From contig PKXI01000379.1 of the NCBI GenBank assembly GCA_003133425.1, forward strand, positions 1,037 through 11,568: DNA of 10,532 nucleotides, read 5' to 3'. A program made the position numbers and the translations under genes. Numbering within the stretch: position 1 is the stretch's first letter; each line of letters begins with the position of its first letter. Of the stretch, positions 6,469-10,532 are shown piece after piece. Source of the DNA: Acidobacteriaceae bacterium (lineage in GTDB: Bacteria > Acidobacteriota > Terriglobia > Terriglobales > Acidobacteriaceae). The notes below the pieces were generated by a model that saw only the letters and a list, made by a program, of their open reading frames with translations, was not told the DNA's origin and did not search any database.

Positions 6469-6806
6469 GCTCGCGTCCTCGCACCCCGCATTTCTCCTTC
6501 ACGCTCGCCGCTAAAGCTGCGCCCGAGTCCAGCGAAGCCGGACGGCGATCCGGATCGATCCCGACAAACGCCCATATCGCCGGGATGGATTGTGGCAATC
6601 CGTAAGATTGCCAATTTGTAAGTCGAGGGTGAGCGGTCGCGGAAACGCGGTTTGGTCTGTACGCGCCAACTGAATCGAACTTCTGGTTTGCCGATCATTG
6701 GAAAACGATACTGCCGTGAGTCCTACGGCTGGCGGTCGACGCGGGTACCGGCAGGCGTGCAGCCTTGCCGCCGCCAGTAACCGCATCGCGGGGGAAAGTC
6801 CGCTCG
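6469..6806. other. Convergent intergenic region with repeat copy B
   Basis: This 338-base gap separates the ends of two convergent genes and shows no supported gene. Its middle is repeat copy B (6553-6655). Just before the repeat, CCGGA (6538-6542) and TCCGG (6549-6553) could form a short hairpin, and GATCCGGATC (6547-6556) is a perfect 10-base palindrome. No T-run that would mark an intrinsic terminator follows either. Confidence 0.5.
6553..6655 (+). repeat. Dispersed intergenic repeat, copy B
   Basis: This is the partner of the segment at 1588-1690, in the same orientation and of identical length. Two conserved blocks (6553-6595 and 6626-6655) flank a poorly conserved 30-base middle. In this copy ATCCCG (6558-6563) and CGGGAT (6581-6586) form a 6-bp stem; it shares five pairs with the stem in copy A but is shifted by one, so the hairpin is retained although bases differ. 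It begins 84 bases after the stop of the GIY-YIG-like gene. Like copy A it lies downstream of a plus-strand gene. The sharp contrast between blocks and middle suggests selection or recent spread of an element rather than decay of a gene. Confidence 0.8.
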
Positions 6807-7421
6807 CTAATTCGGTGTGATTCGTGTTGCGGCCATTGTGCCCAACACTTCAACTGGTGTGGGGGTTCCGTCAAGGTTCCATATTTCGAATGTGAATTTG
6901 CCGCTGTAGGATTTACCGTCCGAGGCTACCGTAACCTCCTCATCCAGGGTAAAAGTGTTGGTTGCCGTGGCCGTCGGAGTGTTGGGATTGAAGAGCCATC
7001 CCACGTGATGGAGCTTGACGCTCCTTAAGCCCGTTTGCCTCCACGCTCCCACGCAAACGTCACCACCCGCCGGAGCCAGGAAAGCGCTTTCAAACTCCGT
7101 ACCGTCGCTATGCCACGTGTCGAAGGTGTCGTTGAAGGTCGACTGATCGGCGCCGTTGGTGTAAGTCACGTGCCACAGGCCAACGATGGTTGGATTGTCA
7201 AATGGCGAGGGGAAGTCGATGTCGGCGTGCGCAACCGGTGGCAGTTTGATCGAGGCTTTTATGCCGGGTACGCCGAAGCTTCCGCACGCCGCGTTGGCAC
7301 CGGTGGGGACAATGAAGAAGCAGAGGGCGGTCAGCAGAGCCAGTCCACCGCGGTAAAGCCGCGCCCGCAACTCGCCGTCCGAGGTGACCGAGAATACTGA
7401 GTTCCTAACGATTCGATCCAT
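6807..7421 (-). CDS. Secreted protein of unknown function, possibly lipocalin-like
   Basis: A 204-residue protein with a long Sec-type signal: a charged n-region up to about residue 24, a hydrophobic core GGLALLTALCFFIV (25-38), and a likely cleavage site after GANA (A44). The Cys at 46 does not sit in a proper lipobox. The mature part is beta-rich. It contains PTIVGLWHVTY (77-87), FDTWHSDGTEFE (100-111), VCVGAWRQTG (122-131), KLHHVGW (136-142) and a final VLGTMAATRI. The early GxW and regular strand pattern recall calycin/lipocalin barrels, but that is only a guess. C46 and C123 could form a disulfide. Similar secreted proteins seem common in Acidobacteriota. ATG 7421 is chosen because AAGGAG (7428-7433, minus strand) is 6 bases upstream; the frame is open to 7445. 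It diverges from the regulator at 7646. Confidence 0.78.
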   Translation of the reverse strand: MDRIVRNSVFSVTSDGELRARLYRGGLALLTALCFFIVPTGANAACGSFGVPGIKASIKLPPVAHADIDFPSPFDNPTIVGLWHVTYTNGADQSTFNDTFDTWHSDGTEFESAFLAPAGGDVCVGAWRQTGLRSVKLHHVGWLFNPNTPTATATNTFTLDEEVTVASDGKSYSGKFTFEIWNLDGTPTPVEVLGTMAATRITPN

Positions 7422-7645
7422 AGTGAGCTCCTTTTCGCATCTCATCCGAGCGCGATGTGGATCCGAGTCTGCACAACAGCGGGTTTTCGAGCAATACCCA
7501 CCGGGGTGGTTTGTTTCTCCCCGTGCAATCTCTTTTGCTGTAATCGATTAGGCGATCTTGTCCCCTGCTCGTTACGATGGAGAACGGTCATACGCTGGTC
7601 TGATGCGGATGCTAAACTCACTCTCACTGGTACAGGGGGTGCGGA
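7422..7645. promoter_or_regulatory. Divergent intergenic region of the secreted protein and the regulator
   Basis: This stretch must hold the promoters of both divergent genes. CCACC-GG-GGTGG (7498-7509) is the most symmetrical element seen and could be an operator, though the match may be chance. No -35/-10 pair was convincing on either strand. The ribosome sites at both edges (AAGGAG at 7428-7433 on the minus strand; GGGGG at 7635-7639 on the plus strand) are clear. Confidence 0.35.
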
Positions 7646-9829
7646 GTGGGGGTTTCGCCGACCCAGGAGACGGTTCGCTTCGGCCTTTTCGAACTCGACC
7701 TGAAGGCCGCGCAGTTGACCAGAAACGGAACGAATATCCGGCTGCCGCAGCAGCCTCTCCGTCTTCTGTCTGTCCTGCTCGAATGCCCGGGCGAGATCGT
7801 CACCCGCGAACAGCTCCGCCAGCGGCTCTGGCCCTCCGATATCTTCATCGACTTCGACCACGGGCTGAACAAGTCCATTCAGAAGGTTCGCGACGCGCTC
7901 GGCGACTCGGCCGACTCTCCCCGCTACATCGAAACCATCCCGCGCGTGGGCTACCGTTTCATCGCACCGGTAAGAAACGGAACACGGCCTCTGGGGCCCG
8001 AAATTGATAGAGAAATCCCGCAGATCCCGCCGCCAGACAGCTCTGCCCTTCCACCCACGGCCGCAGTAGCTGGCAATCCAGGAACGCGATGGCTCCTAAT
8101 TGCCGCGGGAGTCCTGGCCATTTGCGCAACGGCGGCCATCGCGCTTTATGTCTTCTCACGGGTCCATCCGGCGGTCCCAACGTACACTCAGCTAACCGAT
8201 TTCACGGATTCCGCGACGACTCCCGCCCTATCGCCAGACGGCCATATCTTGGCGTTCATTCGAGGAGACAGCTCTTTCATGTCGGCCGGCCAAATCTACG
8301 TCAAGATGCTCCCCGACGGTGAGGCCCGACCTCTGACCAATGATTCGCGGATAAAATATAACCTCGCATTCTCACCGGACGGCTCCCAGATCGCCTACAC
8401 GGTGTTGGAGGAGCCCAATTTTGCAACCTATACCATCTCGGTATTAGGCGGCGACTCGCATCTTCTCCTTAAGAATGCGGCGGGACTGACTTGGCTCGAC
8501 CCACAACACTATCTCTTTTCCAGAATCCGTTCCGGTCTGCACTTGGGAGTCGTTACCCAATCTATAACGGGCGACGGCTTTCGCGAACTGTATTACCCGC
8601 CTCACGAGCGGGCCATGGCGCATTACTCGTTCCCCTCCCCCGATCGCAGGTCTGCTCTCGTGGTCGAGATGAACGGACAGGGAGAGTGGGCGACGTGCCA
8701 GCTCATCTCGCTCGAGGGCACGTCCCCGCCAGGACCAGTCGGGCCAGAGGGCGCGTGCACCGCCGCGGGTTGGTCTCCTGATGGTTCGTGGATGTACTTT
8801 GTTGCGACCGTGGAAGGTCAGAGTCACATCTGGCGCCAGCGGTATCCAAACGGCCGCCCGGAACAAATCACCATCGACCCCTCCGAATACAAAGGATTGG
8901 TTGTAGAAAAGGACGGCCGATCCATCATCACATCGGTTGGCGAGCATGAGAGCGCCATCTGGATCCACGACGACGCGGGGGAACGATCCCTGTCGTCAGA
9001 GGGAGAGATCGTGGCGGGCACTTCGCCTCCATCTTTTGGAGCGGACGATAAAACTCTCTACTACCTATTGCGTCATCAGCGGGATGCCTACCCGGAACTT
9101 TGGCGCCTCACGCTCGACACCGGCAAGAGCGAAGCTGTCTTCCCGGGAACTTCAATGGTTGACTTCGATGTCTCGCCGGATGGCAAACAGGTTGTCTACA
9201 CCAGTGTGGGTCGCGACGGCAGATCCCAGTTGTGGCTCGCGGCGATGGACAGAAGCTCGCCTGCCCGGCAGATCGGTCATTCCGAGGAAACAACGCCCCA
9301 ATTCGGCCCGCGGGGCCAGATCCTGTTTCGACTCGCAGAAGGAAATGTGAATTATCTGGAACAGATGAATCAGGATGGCTCCGCACGTTCGAAGGTGCTT
9401 CCCTACCCAATCATGGAACTGCAAGGCATCTCGCCAGGGCGAAGGTGGTTGATGGCGATGGCTGCATATCCCGAAAACAACAGCATGGTACCCATGGTCG
9501 TGGCAATTCCGCTCGAAGGCGGACTCCCGCGCCGGATATGCGCAAGCTACTGCAGTCCAGTATGGTCGTCCAACGGGAAATTCCTTGTTGTTCCAGTCCA
9601 GGCATCGTCGCAGACTACTCCGGGACGAAGCCTGGCGATTCCGGTTGGTCCCGGGGAAAGCCTGCCGGAGCTTCCGCAGGGAGGCATCCAGCCAATGGCC
9701 GAACCCAGTGTCGTGCCCGGCGCCCAGTCGCTTGACCGCGCAGAGCTCGTCCCCGGCAAGGATCTCTCCCACTATGCCTACGTCAACACCACGGCGCACC
9801 GCAATCTCTATCGCATTTCGCTGCCCTGA
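7646..9829 (+). CDS. Membrane-bound winged-helix regulator fused to a TolB-like beta-propeller
   Basis: A 727-residue protein in three parts. Residues 10-108 form an OmpR/PhoB-type (Trans_reg_C) DNA-binding domain, recognisable by FGLFELD (12-18), QLRQRLWP (56-63), the recognition region around LNKSIQKVRDALGD (74-87) and RYIETIPRVGYRFIAP (93-108). A proline-rich linker leads to a single membrane segment at about 149-170 (WLLIAAGVLAICATAAIALYVF). The remaining ~550 residues outside the membrane form WD40/PD40-type repeats with ALSPDG, AFSPDG and VSPDG motifs. The layout is that of CadC-like one-component regulators, with the propeller as a likely sensor or protein-binding platform. Start GTG 7646 has GGGGG six bases upstream and no alternative ATG in frame. 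No phospho-acceptor domain is present. It probably acts on nearby promoters, the divergent secreted-protein gene being the obvious candidate; this is inference. The signal is unknown. Confidence 0.92.
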   Translation: MGVSPTQETVRFGLFELDLKAAQLTRNGTNIRLPQQPLRLLSVLLECPGEIVTREQLRQRLWPSDIFIDFDHGLNKSIQKVRDALGDSADSPRYIETIPRVGYRFIAPVRNGTRPLGPEIDREIPQIPPPDSSALPPTAAVAGNPGTRWLLIAAGVLAICATAAIALYVFSRVHPAVPTYTQLTDFTDSATTPALSPDGHILAFIRGDSSFMSAGQIYVKMLPDGEARPLTNDSRIKYNLAFSPDGSQIAYTVLEEPNFATYTISVLGGDSHLLLKNAAGLTWLDPQHYLFSRIRSGLHLGVVTQSITGDGFRELYYPPHERAMAHYSFPSPDRRSALVVEMNGQGEWATCQLISLEGTSPPGPVGPEGACTAAGWSPDGSWMYFVATVEGQSHIWRQRYPNGRPEQITIDPSEYKGLVVEKDGRSIITSVGEHESAIWIHDDAGERSLSSEGEIVAGTSPPSFGADDKTLYYLLRHQRDAYPELWRLTLDTGKSEAVFPGTSMVDFDVSPDGKQVVYTSVGRDGRSQLWLAAMDRSSPARQIGHSEETTPQFGPRGQILFRLAEGNVNYLEQMNQDGSARSKVLPYPIMELQGISPGRRWLMAMAAYPENNSMVPMVVAIPLEGGLPRRICASYCSPVWSSNGKFLVVPVQASSQTTPGRSLAIPVGPGESLPELPQGGIQPMAEPSVVPGAQSLDRAELVPGKDLSHYAYVNTTAHRNLYRISLP

Positions 9830-9831
9830 AA

Positions 9832-9858
9832 GGCCGTGGTACTTGGAAGTATCCAGCC
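9832..9858 (+). terminator. Imperfect hairpin after the regulator gene
   Basis: Two bases after the stop codon, TGGTACTT (9837-9844) can pair with AAGTATCCA (9847-9855) apart from one bulged base. GGC (9832-9834) can pair with GCC (9856-9858) beyond a two-base bulge. The loop is very small and no T-run follows, so this is a weak terminator candidate. The rest of the gap to 10035 shows nothing I can support. Confidence 0.25.
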
Positions 9859-10035
9859 GTTGAAATAGGAACGAGTCTGAGAGCAAGTCCGTTTGATTCC
9901 CCCACCGCGAAAAAACTCCCATCCACGACGCGATTCCAAGGTTGTCTCCGAAAACGCCACTTTACGAAGCAGTACCGCGATCTGCATGGATCGATTGATG
10001 ATAAATCGCCAAACCACTCAGCGACAGTCCCCATG

Positions 10036-10365
10036 TCACGGTCCTGGAGGTTCATCGCCCTCGAAGTACGGGTCATATCCGCTAAAAAGGAGGCGTTCCA
10101 AGCGTTCCGCGTCGCGGAGGACATCGCCTGGAACCCGTTTACGTTCCGCGCCAAGGTAGTCGACAAGTCCGTTGACCGCGGCGGCAACACTCTTGTGAAT
10201 CAGAGAATCAGGCTTCGTCAATTCTGCGTAGCGTTTTGCTGCCAACCAAAAGGCTTGAAATTGTTGGAGGGGGTACTTCCGTCTTTCTGAGGAAAGTCCC
10301 TCCCGGAATTCATACCAGCGATCCATGGCCTCAGCAGCCAACCGGTCCTTTTCTGAAGTCCGCAT
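10036..10365 (-). CDS. Small hypothetical protein
   Basis: A 109-residue soluble protein I do not recognise as a named family. It is mostly helical and highly charged. Visible landmarks are AMDRWYEFREGL near the N-terminus, KYPLQQFQAFWLAAKRYAEL in the middle, a RDAERLERLLF helix, and an acidic aromatic tail GYDPYFEGDEPPGP at the C-terminus. There is no signal peptide, membrane segment or known catalytic motif. ATG 10365 is preferred: it follows a purine-rich GGGCAGAGAGA stretch and the residues upstream of it, up to 10461 in the same frame, look like non-coding sequence. The even amphipathic pattern and lack of low-complexity runs suggest a true gene. It is convergent with the regulator gene and has no other neighbour in the window. 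A small helical adaptor is conceivable, but nothing shows it. Confidence 0.65.
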   Translation of the reverse strand: MRTSEKDRLAAEAMDRWYEFREGLSSERRKYPLQQFQAFWLAAKRYAELTKPDSLIHKSVAAAVNGLVDYLGAERKRVPGDVLRDAERLERLLFSGYDPYFEGDEPPGP

Positions 10366-10532
10366 TCTCTCTGCCCTTCTCCCAAACGCTGTTCGTTCAC
10401 AGCAGTGTAACTCCTCCTCCTGTTCGAAAAATCTCGGCAGGTTCGCCGACGTGGAACACATCCGACAAGGTCAGCGAACACCCTTCTCAAGCAGCGCTGA
10501 ACGTCCACGAAAGCAGGAGACTCATTTCGATC
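10366..10532. other. Window end, no feature seen
   Basis: This should be the promoter region of the small minus-strand gene. No convincing promoter boxes, repeats or further coding sequence were found up to the end of the window. Confidence 0.4.

Noticed and set aside
7442..7861. 139-codon minus-strand open frame overlapping the start of the regulator
   Set aside because: It lies opposite the clear winged-helix domain, which explains the sequence on the plus strand. It has no domain or ribosome site of its own.

Overview
The window looks like a chromosomal segment of a GC-rich, soil-type bacterium, most likely an Acidobacteriota member of the Solibacter/Bryobacter kind. This is an inference. 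The main pointer is the protein at 7646-9829, a CadC/OmpR-type winged helix fused through one membrane segment to a TolB-like propeller, an architecture greatly expanded in that phylum. No RNA gene, CRISPR array, transposase or integrase was found.

Layout. 1-1576: the 3' end of a small cupin gene and, 4 bases later, a Tm-1-like/UPF0261 gene, forming an operon. 1577-1844: a gap holding the first copy of an unexplained ~103-base repeat. 1845-2801: a stand-alone protein with a TIR/nucleoside-deoxyribosyltransferase-like N-terminal domain, a possible NAD- or nucleotide-cleaving effector. 3000-5275 (minus): a family 31 glycoside hydrolase whose Tat signal peptide lies in another reading frame (5138-5275), so the gene appears broken by a one-base frameshift. 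5657-5947 (minus): a cis-CaaD-like tautomerase that stops early. 6109-6468: a small GIY-YIG-like protein. 6469-6806: a convergent gap with the second copy of the repeat. 6807-7421 (minus): a secreted protein of unknown function, divergent from the membrane-bound regulator/propeller at 7646-9829. 10036-10365 (minus): a small hypothetical protein.

How the genes work together. Only cupin/UPF0261 is a convincing operon; its promoter lies outside the window. The glycosidase would act on alpha-glycosides outside the cytoplasm if its leader were in frame. The divergent pair at 6807-9829 shares a 224-base intergenic region, so the regulator may control its neighbour and itself, but no operator was identified with confidence. 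The TIR-like gene has no recognisable defence partner next to it.

The observations most worth checking are the leader frameshift in the glycosidase, the paired dispersed repeat (1588-1690 and 6553-6655, equal spacing, no gaps), and the orphan TIR-like protein. I do not see a complete, clearly new multi-gene system here.
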